Shown in pieces: positions 8,796 to 18,083 of a DNA stretch of 64,000 nucleotides; position 1 is the stretch's first letter, and every line of letters starts with the position of its first letter. The DNA lies in NCBI RefSeq assembly GCF_011007365.1, contig NZ_WFKM01000003.1:1-64000 (forward strand). Direction: 5' to 3'. The DNA is from Sphingobacterium sp. xlx-96. Its GTDB lineage: Bacteria; Bacteroidota; Bacteroidia; Sphingobacteriales; Sphingobacteriaceae. A model generated the notes under the pieces. The model saw only the letters and a list, made by a program, of their open reading frames with translations, did not search any database and was not told the DNA's origin. A program made the translations under genes and the position numbers.

Positions 8796-9935
8796 TTATA
8801 ATACCCCTTTTGTACTTGGCAACTGCATATTCTCTGCATCACGTCGTACAGCCTTTTTTATCGATTTTGCAAAAGCTTTGAAAATGGCTTCGATTTTGTG
8901 GTGCTCATTTTCGCCTTCTGCTTTAATATTCAAATTAGCTTTTGCAGCGTCCGAAAATGATTTGAAAAAGTGGAAAAACATCTCCGTAGGCATATCTCCT
9001 ATTTTCTCGCGCTTAAATTCAGCCTGCCACACAATCCAGTTTCGACCGCCAAAATCCAAAGCAACTTGTGCCAAACAGTCATCCATTGGCAAGGTAAACG
9101 CATACCGTTCAATACCACGTTTGTCACCAAGCACCTTCAAAAACGCCTCTCCCAGAGCTATCCCCGTATCTTCGATCGTATGATGTTCATCGATATGAAG
9201 ATCTCCTTTTGCATGCACTGTCAAATCAATCGCGCCATGACGAGCGATCTGATCCAACATGTGATCAAAAAATGGAAGTCCAGTATGGATATCAGCATTG
9301 CCAGATCCATCCAGATTGACCTTGATATAAATATCCGTTTCATTCGTTCTACGGTGATGTTCGGCTGTACGGGTACTCAGTTTTAAAAACTCATAAACAG
9401 CTTTCCAATCGGATGTCTGCAAGGCAACACCATCATCCGTAATGGCTACCTGTTCAGCCTTTCCAAGTTCATCATTATTGCGTAACCATATCGCCTTAGC
9501 ACCAAGATTTTGGGCTAATTTAACATCGTTGACACGATCTCCAATCACAAATGAATCCGTCAGGTTATATTTTGTTTTATCAAAATACTCAGTCAGCATA
9601 CCTATACCAGGCTTACGTGTTGCCGCATTTTCGTGTGGAAAAGTCTTGTCAATATGCTCTTCAGCGAAGAAGACGCCTTCTGCTTTAAATGTATCAATCA
9701 CAAAATTATGTACAGGCCAGAAATTTTCCTCTGGATGTGATGCAGTACCTAACCCATCTTGATTGGACACCAAAATCAATTCAAAATCCAACTCACGAGC
9801 AATACGGGGAAGATACTGTAATGCTCCTGGATAGAATTTTAGCTTAGCAAAAGAATCAATTTGTTCATCTTCCGGCTCCAGGATGAGCGTTCCGTCTCGA
9901 TCGATAAATAAAACTCTTTTTATAGGATTTTCCAT
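8796..9935 (-). CDS. hisB: Bifunctional histidinol-phosphatase / imidazoleglycerol-phosphate dehydratase
   Basis: One chain with two his enzymes. The N-terminal HAD-type phosphatase (residues about 1-170) has the DRDGT motif (Asp12, Asp14) and LVSNQDG; it removes phosphate from histidinol phosphate. The C-terminal dehydratase (from about 193) carries the two metal-binding His clusters DEHHTIED and [13 protein letters not shown]. Length 379 aa agrees with the fused form known from enterobacteria and common in Bacteroidota. The stop of hisC lies 5 bp upstream, consistent with one operon. Confidence 0.97.
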   Translation of the reverse strand: MENPIKRVLFIDRDGTLILEPEDEQIDSFAKLKFYPGALQYLPRIARELDFELILVSNQDGLGTASHPEENFWPVHNFVIDTFKAEGVFFAEEHIDKTFPHENAATRKPGIGMLTEYFDKTKYNLTDSFVIGDRVNDVKLAQNLGAKAIWLRNNDELGKAEQVAITDDGVALQTSDWKAVYEFLKLSTRTAEHHRRTNETDIYIKVNLDGSGNADIHTGLPFFDHMLDQIARHGAIDLTVHAKGDLHIDEHHTIEDTGIALGEAFLKVLGDKRGIERYAFTLPMDDCLAQVALDFGGRNWIVWQAEFKREKIGDMPTEMFFHFFKSFSDAAKANLNIKAEGENEHHKIEAIFKAFAKSIKKAVRRDAENMQLPSTKGVL

Positions 9936-9940
9936 AATAA

Positions 9941-10993
9941 TTAGCTGTAAAATTGTCTAATAGCACGGATCAACTTACTGTTCTCTTCGCTTGTACCTAT
10001 GGTCATCCTTAAACAACCGTCGCATAATTCTACTTTGGAGCGGTCACGAACAATAATACCCTGATTCACCAAGAAGTTATATAATTCACGAGGTTCCATC
10101 AAGTTGACCAAGATAAAATTGGCATCAGATGGTGTAATGCGTACAACCTGGTCTATCGTAGACAACGCGGCTACCAGCAACTCTCTTTCAGCAACCGTCT
10201 GTTGAATCCAATTATTAACCATGTCCACATTTTCCAGAGCTTTCAACACCAGATCCTGCGTAGCCTGATTGATGTTATAAGGTGGCTTAATTTTGTTAAA
10301 AACCTGAATAATCTCTTTGCTTGCGAATGCCATCCCTAATCGTAACGCGGCCAATCCCCAAGCCTTGGATAGTGTCTGAAGAATGACAAGATTGGGGTAC
10401 TCGGCAAGCTCCTGCGTGAAAGAACGTTGCTTAGAGAAATTAATGTATGCCTCGTCGATCACGACCAAACCCTTGAAATGCGTCAGAATAGTCTCCATGT
10501 CTTTTCGGTTGATGCTATTACCCGTCGGATTATTGGGCGAACAGATAAAAATCATCTTGGTATGCATATCAAGGGCTTCGGCAATACCATTCAAATCCAA
10601 CTGATATTCCTCCGTGAGGTTAACCTTACGGATCTGTACATCATTGATATTAGCCGATACCTCATACATCCCATAAGTGGGGGGCACCAAAATTACATTG
10701 TCTACTCCAGGCTTACAGAATGCACGATATAGAATATCGATGGCTTCGTCACTCCCATTTCCCAAAAAGATATGATCTACCGGTACTCCTTTAATCTGGG
10801 CTAGTCTTTCTTTAACCTGATGCTGCAATGGATCTGGATAGCGGTTGTAATGATGATCCAACGGTGAACCAAAAGCATTTTCATTCGCATCTAGCAATAC
10901 AGACGCTTCTCCTTTAAATTCATCTCTCGCGGAGGAATAAGGGACCAGTTTTTTGATATTGTCCCTTAGTAGGTTATCTAAGTTGAAAGACAT
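9941..10993 (-). CDS. hisC: Histidinol-phosphate aminotransferase
   Basis: PLP-dependent fold-type I aminotransferase converting imidazole acetol phosphate to histidinol phosphate. Visible motifs are [26 protein letters not shown] (Asp180, Tyr183) and the PLP lysine in QTLSKAWGL (Lys210). Length 350 aa is normal. It is the first his gene in this cluster: upstream on the same strand comes rnz (54-bp gap), not hisD or hisG, so those first-step genes must be elsewhere. Confidence 0.96.
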   Translation of the reverse strand: MSFNLDNLLRDNIKKLVPYSSARDEFKGEASVLLDANENAFGSPLDHHYNRYPDPLQHQVKERLAQIKGVPVDHIFLGNGSDEAIDILYRAFCKPGVDNVILVPPTYGMYEVSANINDVQIRKVNLTEEYQLDLNGIAEALDMHTKMIFICSPNNPTGNSINRKDMETILTHFKGLVVIDEAYINFSKQRSFTQELAEYPNLVILQTLSKAWGLAALRLGMAFASKEIIQVFNKIKPPYNINQATQDLVLKALENVDMVNNWIQQTVAERELLVAALSTIDQVVRITPSDANFILVNLMEPRELYNFLVNQGIIVRDRSKVELCDGCLRMTIGTSEENSKLIRAIRQFYS

Positions 10994-11047
10994 ATTTTTT
11001 GTCCATTAAAATTGAGGTATAAAGATGGTTAAAAAATCACAGATTCA

Positions 11048-11959
11048 CTAAACTTTATACCAATTGCCCTCTAAAGACAGTACACTTTGTTCAAACATAG
11101 TCTTAGCCTCTTTGAGCAAAGGTTCTAAATCTTTATACCTTGCTGAATAATGGCCCATTAACAAGCATTTTGCGCCCACCAGCGCTGCCACCTGGGCTGC
11201 TTCAAGGCCGGTGCTATGTAGCGTTTCCATTGCCCGTTCCAACAAATCTTGTTCAAAGGTCGTCTCGTGATACAAAAGATCCACCCCTGTTATTGCCTGC
11301 ATATACCCGGCGAAGGCTCGTGTATCTGAACAATAAGCATAGCTCCTGGAGGGGGGCGCAGGGCGCGTCAGCTCGGAAGCCAGGTATTTAATCCCGTCGG
11401 GGCCTTCACAATCTATGCCTTTCTTCAACTGCTGCAAAAACACCGTGGGAATATTTAATCCCGTGATTTTTTCAGGGATTAAAGAAGCAGATCTTTTTCC
11501 TTCATCAAATCGAAAACCTGTAGTCGGCACCCTATGGGCAAGGGGAAATGATCGCACCGTAAGCATCGGGGATTTCATAATTACCTCTTCGATATCTGGA
11601 TTGGTAGGATAAAATTGTAGGTTATAGCGCAGAGTGGTATCCGAATGTTTAAACTGAAGAGTCAATATTTCCATAAGCGCAGCAGGGCCATGCAAGTGTA
11701 GCTCTGATTTACGGCCATTTAAATTCATAGATGACAGTAGACCGACAAGACCCAAATAATGATCTCCATGAAGATGACTGATGAAAATACGGGAGATTTT
11801 ATTACTTTTAATACTGTAACGGTGCAATTGCATCTGTGTCCCTTCACCACAATCGATAAGAAACAACTGCTCATTAAAATTTAAAACCTGCGCCGTAGGG
11901 TGACGATCATAAATAGGAGTTGCAGAGCTGTTTCCTAAGATCAAGACCTCAAACTTCAT
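11048..11959 (-). CDS. rnz: Ribonuclease Z (tRNA 3' endonuclease)
   Basis: Metallo-beta-lactamase-fold nuclease that trims tRNA 3' trailers. The zinc motif HxHxDH is at His62, His64, Asp66, His67 (SHLHGDHYLG), preceded by the DCGEGTQMQL motif diagnostic of RNase Z; a further metal ligand is in LLMGHYSARY. Length 303 aa fits the short bacterial form. A trimming enzyme is useful here because the tRNA-Gln in this window has no encoded CCA. The STAS gene stops 3 bp upstream, so the two are probably co-translated. Confidence 0.96.
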   Translation of the reverse strand: MKFEVLILGNSSATPIYDRHPTAQVLNFNEQLFLIDCGEGTQMQLHRYSIKSNKISRIFISHLHGDHYLGLVGLLSSMNLNGRKSELHLHGPAALMEILTLQFKHSDTTLRYNLQFYPTNPDIEEVIMKSPMLTVRSFPLAHRVPTTGFRFDEGKRSASLIPEKITGLNIPTVFLQQLKKGIDCEGPDGIKYLASELTRPAPPSRSYAYCSDTRAFAGYMQAITGVDLLYHETTFEQDLLERAMETLHSTGLEAAQVAALVGAKCLLMGHYSARYKDLEPLLKEAKTMFEQSVLSLEGNWYKV

Positions 11960-11962
11960 CTC

Positions 11963-12337
11963 CTAGACACCCCCTATCAAGTCCCGCTGAATCTCATTAC
12001 TAAAAATAAGATCTTCGGCTTCCGTAATCGATTTGACTATCGTAAAAAATTTATCCAAATGAGCTACCTTCAAAATATGTCGGACGCCGGGTGTTAATCC
12101 TGTAATGATGAACATTCCGCCCGCGCCCTGGCATAGTCGATCGGCCAATAATCCCATACGGACTCCCTCCTCGCAGATATCTTCAACCTGAGACAGGTCT
12201 AATACAATATTACGCTGACCCGAAGTATTCCGAAGCATAAACTCTCCCTTCAAAAAAGCCGCTGCAGCTGCATCTAATACAGAAGCAAGTGGTTCAATAA
12301 CCACGTACCTCTCGTGTTTGTCAATAGTGTATCGCAT
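11963..12337 (-). CDS. STAS-domain protein with Glu-Glu at the usual phospho-serine site
   Basis: The 124-aa protein has a single STAS fold like SpoIIAA/RsbV anti-sigma antagonists: an N-terminal strand (YVVIEPLAS), the strand NIVLDLSQV, then the loop and helix at EDICEEGVRMGLLADRL. In classical family members this loop reads DSSG with a regulated serine; here the aligned residues are Cys55-Glu56-Glu57-Gly58. A partner-switching role not controlled by phosphorylation at that site is therefore possible (inference). No kinase or phosphatase gene is nearby. It sits directly upstream of rnz (3-bp gap) and downstream of purC. Confidence 0.85.
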   Translation of the reverse strand: MRYTIDKHERYVVIEPLASVLDAAAAAFLKGEFMLRNTSGQRNIVLDLSQVEDICEEGVRMGLLADRLCQGAGGMFIITGLTPGVRHILKVAHLDKFFTIVKSITEAEDLIFSNEIQRDLIGGV

Positions 12338-12352
12338 CTTTAATTTTATTTT

Positions 12353-12467
12353 AAAGTTATGAGGTTAAATTTAAGTTATGTAGTTATAAAGGCGTTTTTA
12401 TAACCTCGTAACCTTTATAACTTCGTAACCGTTATAACCTCATAACCCTTGTGACCTTCATAACTTT
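12353..12467. repeat. 17-bp tandem repeats forming a long inverted repeat between purC and the STAS gene
   Basis: Four 17-bp units of the type TTTATAACCTCGTAACC cover 12397-12464 with mismatches. At 12353-12390 the same words appear in the opposite orientation (AAGTTATGAGGTTA and AAGTTATGTAGTTATAAAG). The two sides can pair into a long hairpin. The element fills nearly all of the 133-bp space and ends 4 bp from the purC stop codon. Confidence 0.88.
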
Positions 12468-12470
12468 AAT

Positions 12471-13415
12471 TTATAGTGCTGCTAATGCCTTACTGACATT
12501 ACGCTCTACACGGCTCAACACATCGCCTTCCTCTGGATATTCAAAACGCTGTCCCGTAATATGCTCATAAAGCTCAATGTATCGTTCTGAAATAGAACCC
12601 ACTATTTCATCCGTCATTTCCGGCACTTGTTGTCCCTCTTTTCCTTGAAAACCATTCTCGATCAACCATTGACGAACAAACTCTTTAGACAATTGCTTTT
12701 GCGCTTCACCTATAGCCTGACGCTCTTCATACCCTTCGGCATAAAAATAACGCGAAGAGTCGGGGGTATGAATTTCATCAATAAGGTATATCTTTCCATC
12801 CTTCTTCCCGAATTCATACTTCGTATCGACCAAAATAAGGCCTCGCTCTTTTGCTATCTCCACCCCACGTTGATAAAGTGCGTGTGTGTAAGCTTCCAAT
12901 TGCTCATAGTCTTCTACACTCACAATCCCTTGTCTCAAGATCTCTGCCTTAGAAATATCCATATCATGTCCTACAGCAGCCTTAGTGGTAGGGGTTATGA
13001 TAGGCTTCGCTAATTTATCATTTTCTTTTAACCCTTCCGGCAGAACTTCACCACAAAGTTCACGTCCGCCATCGCGATAAGTACGCCAAGCATGACCTGA
13101 TAAATAGCCACGAATCACCATTTCGACTTTAAAAGGATCACACATCTGTCCAATCGTAACCGAAGGATCCGGAACAGTGAGCACCCAATTAGGGATAATG
13201 TCTGCTGTAGCTTTCAAAAACTTGGCAGCGATCTGATTTAACACCTGTCCTTTAAAAGGAATGGCTCGAGGGAGGACCACATCAAATGCTGAAATACGGT
13301 CTGATGCAACCATTACTAAGTATTTGTTATCAATGGTATAAACATCGCGTACCTTACCCCTGTAAAAACCTGTCTGCTTATTAAAATTAAATTGGGTTTC
13401 TTTTATTGCACTCAT
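12471..13415 (-). CDS. purC: SAICAR synthetase (phosphoribosylaminoimidazole-succinocarboxamide synthase)
   Basis: ATP-dependent ligation of aspartate to CAIR in purine synthesis. Family features: [16 protein letters not shown] (nucleotide-binding N-lobe), [32 protein letters not shown], and LVDTKYEFG with [13 protein letters not shown]. The 314-aa length is the longer form common in Bacteroidota and eukaryote-like PurC. It is a lone pur gene, between phoH upstream (36-bp gap) and the repeat/STAS/rnz genes downstream. Confidence 0.97.
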   Translation of the reverse strand: MSAIKETQFNFNKQTGFYRGKVRDVYTIDNKYLVMVASDRISAFDVVLPRAIPFKGQVLNQIAAKFLKATADIIPNWVLTVPDPSVTIGQMCDPFKVEMVIRGYLSGHAWRTYRDGGRELCGEVLPEGLKENDKLAKPIITPTTKAAVGHDMDISKAEILRQGIVSVEDYEQLEAYTHALYQRGVEIAKERGLILVDTKYEFGKKDGKIYLIDEIHTPDSSRYFYAEGYEERQAIGEAQKQLSKEFVRQWLIENGFQGKEGQQVPEMTDEIVGSISERYIELYEHITGQRFEYPEEGDVLSRVERNVSKALAAL

Positions 13416-13451
13416 CGTATTGTATCGCCCCTATTTGTAATATATAAAGTA

Positions 13452-14432
13452 TTAATTATCTGAATTTAAGTCGCCGTAAGCCTCTAAGATACGTCTTACC
13501 AGTTTATGCCGCACGACATCACTTCCTGTAAGATACACAATATCTATTCCGTTGATATTATCCAATATCTTAATTGCTGTAGCTAAACCCGACTGAGACT
13601 TTTTAGGAAGATCAATCTGAGTCAAGTCGCCCGTAACAATAAATTTGGCAGTAGGTCCCATTCGGGTCAGAAACATCTTCAACTGCATATCGGTCGCATT
13701 CTGCGCCTCATCCAAAATCACAAAACAATTGTCGAGCGTACGTCCCCGCATAAATGCCAAAGGAGCAACCTCAATCGTTCTATTTTCCAGATACCCCTTC
13801 AGCTTTTCGACAGGAATCATATCATCCAATGCGTCGTACAAAGGTCTTAAATAAGGATCTACTTTTTCCTTAAGATCCCCTGGGAGGAAGCCTAGATTTT
13901 CTCCGGCCTCTACGGCAGGTCGCGTCAGGATAATCCGTTTAATCTCCTTATTTCGCAATGCTCTAACAGCAAGAGCTACGGCAGTATAGGTCTTTCCCGT
14001 ACCGGCAGGACCTACTGCAAATAAGATGTCATTTTTAGTGATACTGTCCACCATCTTACGCTGATTGGGTGTTCGCGCCCTAACGATAAGTCCATTTGGC
14101 CCGTAGACAATAGGCTCTCCTTTAATCCCGCCCTGTCCTTCTTCCGGTCTACCTTTCTCTACGCTCCCTTTCTCTCGAGGGGGAAGTCCTAATAATCCTT
14201 CCAGTTCTAAAGACTCCAAAGCATTGTACTTTAGTACATGATCCGTAATGGAGGAAAATATAGAGTCAAAAACGAGCTGTTCGGTTTCTTCACCTAACAC
14301 CTTTAATTCTGTCCCTCTAGCTATCAGGCGTAACTTAGGGAACCTGCTTTTGATAGATTCAAAGTTTTCATTTTGAGCCCCCCACAAAGAGACCAAATTT
14401 ACGTTATCCAAATTGATGACTAATTCACTCAA
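13452..14432 (-). CDS. PhoH-like ATPase
   Basis: Cytoplasmic P-loop ATPase of the PhoH/YbeZ family, implicated in RNA metabolism with YbeY in other bacteria. An N-terminal KH-like region (about 1-110) precedes the ATPase core: Walker A GPAGTGKT (141-148), VILDEAQNATDMQLKMFL (Walker B) and VTGDLTQIDLP. Length 326 aa is normal. It heads a leftward cluster and is divergent from the SAM hydrolase gene across a 258-bp AT-rich gap. No ybeY is visible next to it. Confidence 0.93.
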   Translation of the reverse strand: MSELVINLDNVNLVSLWGAQNENFESIKSRFPKLRLIARGTELKVLGEETEQLVFDSIFSSITDHVLKYNALESLELEGLLGLPPREKGSVEKGRPEEGQGGIKGEPIVYGPNGLIVRARTPNQRKMVDSITKNDILFAVGPAGTGKTYTAVALAVRALRNKEIKRIILTRPAVEAGENLGFLPGDLKEKVDPYLRPLYDALDDMIPVEKLKGYLENRTIEVAPLAFMRGRTLDNCFVILDEAQNATDMQLKMFLTRMGPTAKFIVTGDLTQIDLPKKSQSGLATAIKILDNINGIDIVYLTGSDVVRHKLVRRILEAYGDLNSDN

Positions 14433-14610
14433 AGTATATGGTTTTTAGTATAAATTTCTGTAGATAAAGATAGATAAGATTTTCTATTTGTAGAATGAAA
14501 AAACATTCTTATCTAAGTAAATTATATCCAAAAATACAAACTAATATTTTCACATCTCATGAATCTGAAAAATATTCACTATTTTAAATGCGAAAGTCCA
14601 TTATGAGGAC

Positions 14611-14627
14611 TAGTTTTGCTAACTTTG
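14611..14627 (+). promoter_or_regulatory. Two overlapping candidate -7 elements upstream of the DUF62 gene
   Basis: TAGTTTTG (14611-14618) and TAACTTTG (14620-14627) both match the Bacteroidota -7 consensus TAnnTTTG, 64-80 bp upstream of the start at 14691. No good -33 TTG is at the right distance, so the call rests on the -7 word alone. Confidence 0.4.
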
Positions 14628-14690
14628 TCTTTGCTTTTTTGTACAAAATGATAGTTTTAGAGCCCATATTTAGGATAACGGGCTGTTAGT

Positions 14691-15473
14691 ATGGGAGTAA
14701 TAACATTAACAACAGATTTAGGTTACCGCGATTTTTATCAGGCGGCATTAAAAGGTAGTATCATATCTTTGCTACCTGATGTCCGGTTAATAGACATCAC
14801 ACATGAGATACCGTCATTTAATATACAGCATGCTGCATTTATCCTTCAAAACGCCTATCATTATTTCCCCAAAGGAACGGTCCATCTTATTGGTATAGAT
14901 ACCGTATTCCAAGAAGGGTGTCGCTATATAGCTATGAAGTTTGACGGCCACTACTTCGTAGGTGCCGACAACGGTATATTTAGTATTATCTTGGGGGATA
15001 AAAAAGCCGAACAGCTTTTCGAAATAGAAATGATGCAAGACCTTCGTTTCCTACACTTCCCTTTAGCTGACATCCTCGTTAAGGCCACCTGCCATATTGC
15101 CAAAGGCAATCCAATAGAAGACCTCGGCTTACCGATCGACACGCCGTTGCAAAAAGTAACGTTACTACCTATCATTGAAAACAATTTCATAAAGGGACAC
15201 GCTTCGTATATTGATTCTTTTGGTAATGTGATCTCCAACATAAGCAAAGACCTGTTCAATCAGGTCCAAAAAGGACGAGACTTTATATTACATTTCAAAC
15301 GAAATGAAACTATAAACAAGATGAGCTGGCATTACAACGAAGTATCCGAAGGAGAAAAACTCTGTTTATTTGGAATCTCGGATTATTTGGAAATCGCCAT
15401 TAATAAAGGACATGCCAGCAATCTACTAGGGCTTTACCCCGATGAAACGATTATGGTAGAATTTATCGGTTAA
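14691..15473 (+). CDS. DUF62 family S-adenosylmethionine hydrolase
   Basis: The family cleaves SAM to adenosine and methionine using activated water (related to SAM chlorinases and fluorinases). The N-terminus ITLTTDLGYRDFYQAALKG matches the active-site strand and loop; FVGADNGIFS and SFGNVISNIS are further family motifs. Length 260 aa is typical. It is probably a housekeeping hydrolase and not a halogenase, because halogenases are rare and carry extra active-site loops (inference). Its TAA (15471-15473) overlaps the stop of the convergent gene. It is divergent from phoH. Confidence 0.88.
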   Translation: MGVITLTTDLGYRDFYQAALKGSIISLLPDVRLIDITHEIPSFNIQHAAFILQNAYHYFPKGTVHLIGIDTVFQEGCRYIAMKFDGHYFVGADNGIFSIILGDKKAEQLFEIEMMQDLRFLHFPLADILVKATCHIAKGNPIEDLGLPIDTPLQKVTLLPIIENNFIKGHASYIDSFGNVISNISKDLFNQVQKGRDFILHFKRNETINKMSWHYNEVSEGEKLCLFGISDYLEIAINKGHASNLLGLYPDETIMVEFIG

Positions 15474-16081
15474 AAACCAATTCCGACCATTAGTGATAAG
15501 CGGTGCAGATTATAGTTCTGTTCCCGATTGACTTGATACCCCCGTAAATCCTGTGTCAAGGATGGCCTTTCCGTACTGCCTCCAAAATTATAATATCGTT
15601 TTACGCCGAAGGCAGTATACTTATAACCTACGCTAAAAGAGAAGAACCTCTTTTTACCCTCGGAGTTGATCCGTATTCCTACCTGTGGGTTCAACATCGT
15701 ACCACCATCGTACGTATCGAGGCTATTTTCTGTACGATTATCCTTATTTAATATCTGCAGTCCGTAGCCTATATCCACACTCCCGTAGAAAGCGGTCTTT
15801 CGCTCGGGATTCAACGTATATCGACCGCGTACAGCGATCGGAAACGACCAAAATGTAAACTCATCTTCAACCCGCAGTCTATCGACACCCAAGGTAAGCC
15901 CTACGGCATAATTGCGATGAAACTCCACACCATGAAACGTACTGGCGGAAAAACTTGCTTGTCCGGGATAAAATCCATAACTCAACGTACCGATCTCGGT
16001 GTGATTTACATATATCTTTTCTTGTCCCAAAACAGGAGATAGACCACACAAAAAACCTAAGAAAATGCAAAAATATTTCAT
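15470..16081 (-). CDS. Small outer-membrane beta-barrel-like protein, 203 aa
   Basis: A signal peptide is clear (MKYFCIFLGFLCGLSPVLGQ). The mature part alternates hydrophobic and polar residues with many aromatic ends (YGFYPGQ, FFSFSVGYKY, HRLSLMVGIGF), and the terminal Phe suits a small outer-membrane barrel. I do not recognise a named family. It follows the LVIVD-repeat lipoprotein gene by 4 bp on the same strand, so the two are probably one operon and may work together at the outer membrane (inference). Its stop overlaps the stop of the convergent SAM hydrolase gene. Confidence 0.75.
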   Translation of the reverse strand: MKYFCIFLGFLCGLSPVLGQEKIYVNHTEIGTLSYGFYPGQASFSASTFHGVEFHRNYAVGLTLGVDRLRVEDEFTFWSFPIAVRGRYTLNPERKTAFYGSVDIGYGLQILNKDNRTENSLDTYDGGTMLNPQVGIRINSEGKKRFFSFSVGYKYTAFGVKRYYNFGGSTERPSLTQDLRGYQVNREQNYNLHRLSLMVGIGF

Positions 16082-16085
16082 ACAC

Positions 16086-17336
16086 CTACCGCTCGATATT
16101 TCTGGAAATACAGCTCAGCAGCTTCAAATTAGATTTGTTGCTATAATCATATTGACATACGCCATCTTCACCTATAACGATCAACGATTTAGGGCCTGGG
16201 ATCACATCTGTGCTGTTCAAGTTCGGTAGATGTTCCAATCGATTGCTGCCGATCTGAAACACATCGGCAGCATTAAAGCTCTTGAAACCGTACTTACCTT
16301 CACAGAGATAGAGTACATTTCCGGCAAGAGCCAAGCCGTGTGGATTTTGCATCTGGTAAGATTTGACCAATATGGGATTCTTTAGGTCTTTGATATCCAA
16401 AACCTCCAATACATTTTCTGTCCCCGCACAGATTGCTCCCGTACGCAGGGTAACATAGGCATTCGTATCATTGACCACCACTGGATCACAGGCGCGCACA
16501 TGGTTATATCGCGCCAACTGAACCGGATTGGACGCATTGGCAATATCGTAAATAAACATCCCCGTATTCGACCCTATAAATAGCTTATCTTTATGGGGAA
16601 AAATCGTCTCTATGCCCCAGCCTAAAGAAATGTTTTTCACAAATCGGGGATTTGCGGTCTCACGAACATCAAAAAGATGAAGCGTAGATGCATCGACAGC
16701 ATACAGATGCTCCTGCGCTAGCGTAAAACGTGCCATGGAGCCCCCTTGACCGTAGGTACTCCCGGCTTCAGAAGATGAAAGATTCAGGTTAACCATATCT
16801 TTTCCCGAGTAAAATGGATTATACGTATTGACCTGGTCGTAACGCATCAAGGTATCCTTGTAACCGACCACAATACGATCATCGTCTCTTCCGAGCTGAA
16901 ATCCATAGATATACAAAGACTGGAAAACATCCTTTTCTCTATCCATCAAGTTCGGCTTTGACGGGTTGGAAAGATCGAAGGTCAATAGATCAACATAACT
17001 ATCAGCATATAGCGTGTTATCTTTTATTGCCATATCCACATTCCCCGGTATTTTGACAAATGAAACAGCTTTTGGATTCGCGGGATTACTGTTATTAAAA
17101 ATATGAATCCCTTCTAAAGGCTCATTAATGAACAGGTAGTCTCCATAAATATAGATCTTGCCCGATGTGTGCAATGATTTTGCGGGCAACACAGAGATCT
17201 CATCTGCACGGATAGAGGCCATCTTTTCAAAGATAGGGACACGCGTGTGAACAAAATCTTTTTCATTGACTTTGTCGCAAGCCGCAAAAAGTACAATCGG
17301 CGTAATAAAGAAAAGGAGTTTAAGCAATTTATTCAT
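16086..17336 (-). CDS. LVIVD-repeat lipoprotein
   Basis: The 416-aa protein has a lipoprotein signal (MNKLLKLLFFITPIVLFAAC; lipid-carrying Cys20). The remainder consists of beta-propeller-like repeats of the LVIVD family: recurring blocks such as IHIFNNSNPANPKAVS, LLTFDLSNPSKPNLM and LEVLDIKDLKNPILV, separated by about 45-60 residues. The function of LVIVD proteins is not established; they are exported propellers thought to act at the cell surface. The barrel gene follows within 4 bp. Confidence 0.88.
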   Translation of the reverse strand: MNKLLKLLFFITPIVLFAACDKVNEKDFVHTRVPIFEKMASIRADEISVLPAKSLHTSGKIYIYGDYLFINEPLEGIHIFNNSNPANPKAVSFVKIPGNVDMAIKDNTLYADSYVDLLTFDLSNPSKPNLMDREKDVFQSLYIYGFQLGRDDDRIVVGYKDTLMRYDQVNTYNPFYSGKDMVNLNLSSSEAGSTYGQGGSMARFTLAQEHLYAVDASTLHLFDVRETANPRFVKNISLGWGIETIFPHKDKLFIGSNTGMFIYDIANASNPVQLARYNHVRACDPVVVNDTNAYVTLRTGAICAGTENVLEVLDIKDLKNPILVKSYQMQNPHGLALAGNVLYLCEGKYGFKSFNAADVFQIGSNRLEHLPNLNSTDVIPGPKSLIVIGEDGVCQYDYSNKSNLKLLSCISRNIER

Positions 17337-17467
17337 AACTGGTTTCGTTTATTATCATAAGACGGAAAGTTCTTCATTAACGCTACAATTAAAAAATAAT
17401 ATCTTCTTTTTTAAACAATAGGGCAAAATCACAGTCATACAACGATAAAAACGCAGTAACATAAAAC

Positions 17468-18016
17468 ATGAAGTCTATAATTAACTACCTTTTCATTCTG
17501 ATTCCCTTATATTTAATAGCATTCGATAGCCATGCACAGACAACGGTCGATAGCCTATCCTTTGAGTCGCAGCGCAAACGTGTCAATGACCTCTTGGACC
17601 AACGAAGTAAACGATTTGGGGACTACACTTCTTCTTTAGAGAAAAAAACAGGCATTTTTGGACTATTTAAGTCAAAAAGCGACATGCAACAATCAATTGA
17701 CATCTTAAAATCTGTAGTCATTAATGATAATTTGATTTTTATAGAAACCCGCAAATTGCTCGACCTAAAAGACAGTGAAGCGCAACGTTTTCAGTCCTTG
17801 GCAACAGAGTACGACCAGCAGGTCACGGCTTATATGAAAACAATCTCCAAACTACAAATGGAGAATGAGCGGTTAAGATTACAAATCGCAAATTTAGAAA
17901 TGAAAGACCAGAAAGACATTAAATACATCTTTGGTAGCTTAATCTTCCTCTTAATAATAGGAGTAGCAATTCGCTTTTATAAAAGCCGGAAATCACAAAA
18001 TGTGACGAAAGTTTGA
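17468..18016 (+). CDS. Hypothetical exported coiled-coil protein with C-terminal membrane segment
   Basis: The 182-aa protein starts with a signal peptide (MKSIINYLFILIPLYLIAFDSHAQ), continues with a charged helical region, a coiled-coil-prone stretch around residues 105-150 (KLQMENERLRLQIANLEMK) and a C-terminal membrane helix (IFGSLIFLLIIGVAIRF) followed by basic residues. I do not recognise a family. It is divergent from the LVIVD/barrel pair and is followed 67 bp later by an ABC exporter on the same strand. Confidence 0.7.
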   Translation: MKSIINYLFILIPLYLIAFDSHAQTTVDSLSFESQRKRVNDLLDQRSKRFGDYTSSLEKKTGIFGLFKSKSDMQQSIDILKSVVINDNLIFIETRKLLDLKDSEAQRFQSLATEYDQQVTAYMKTISKLQMENERLRLQIANLEMKDQKDIKYIFGSLIFLLIIGVAIRFYKSRKSQNVTKV

Positions 18017-18083
18017 TAAGGCTACTACATTATATCATTACATTTGTCGGCTGGAACAAAATGCTTTTTAAGATTACAAAATA

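Noticed and set aside
14691..15473. SAM-dependent fluorinase or chlorinase
   Set aside because: The DUF62 family is mostly SAM hydrolases, and no halogenase-specific features or biosynthetic neighbours are visible.
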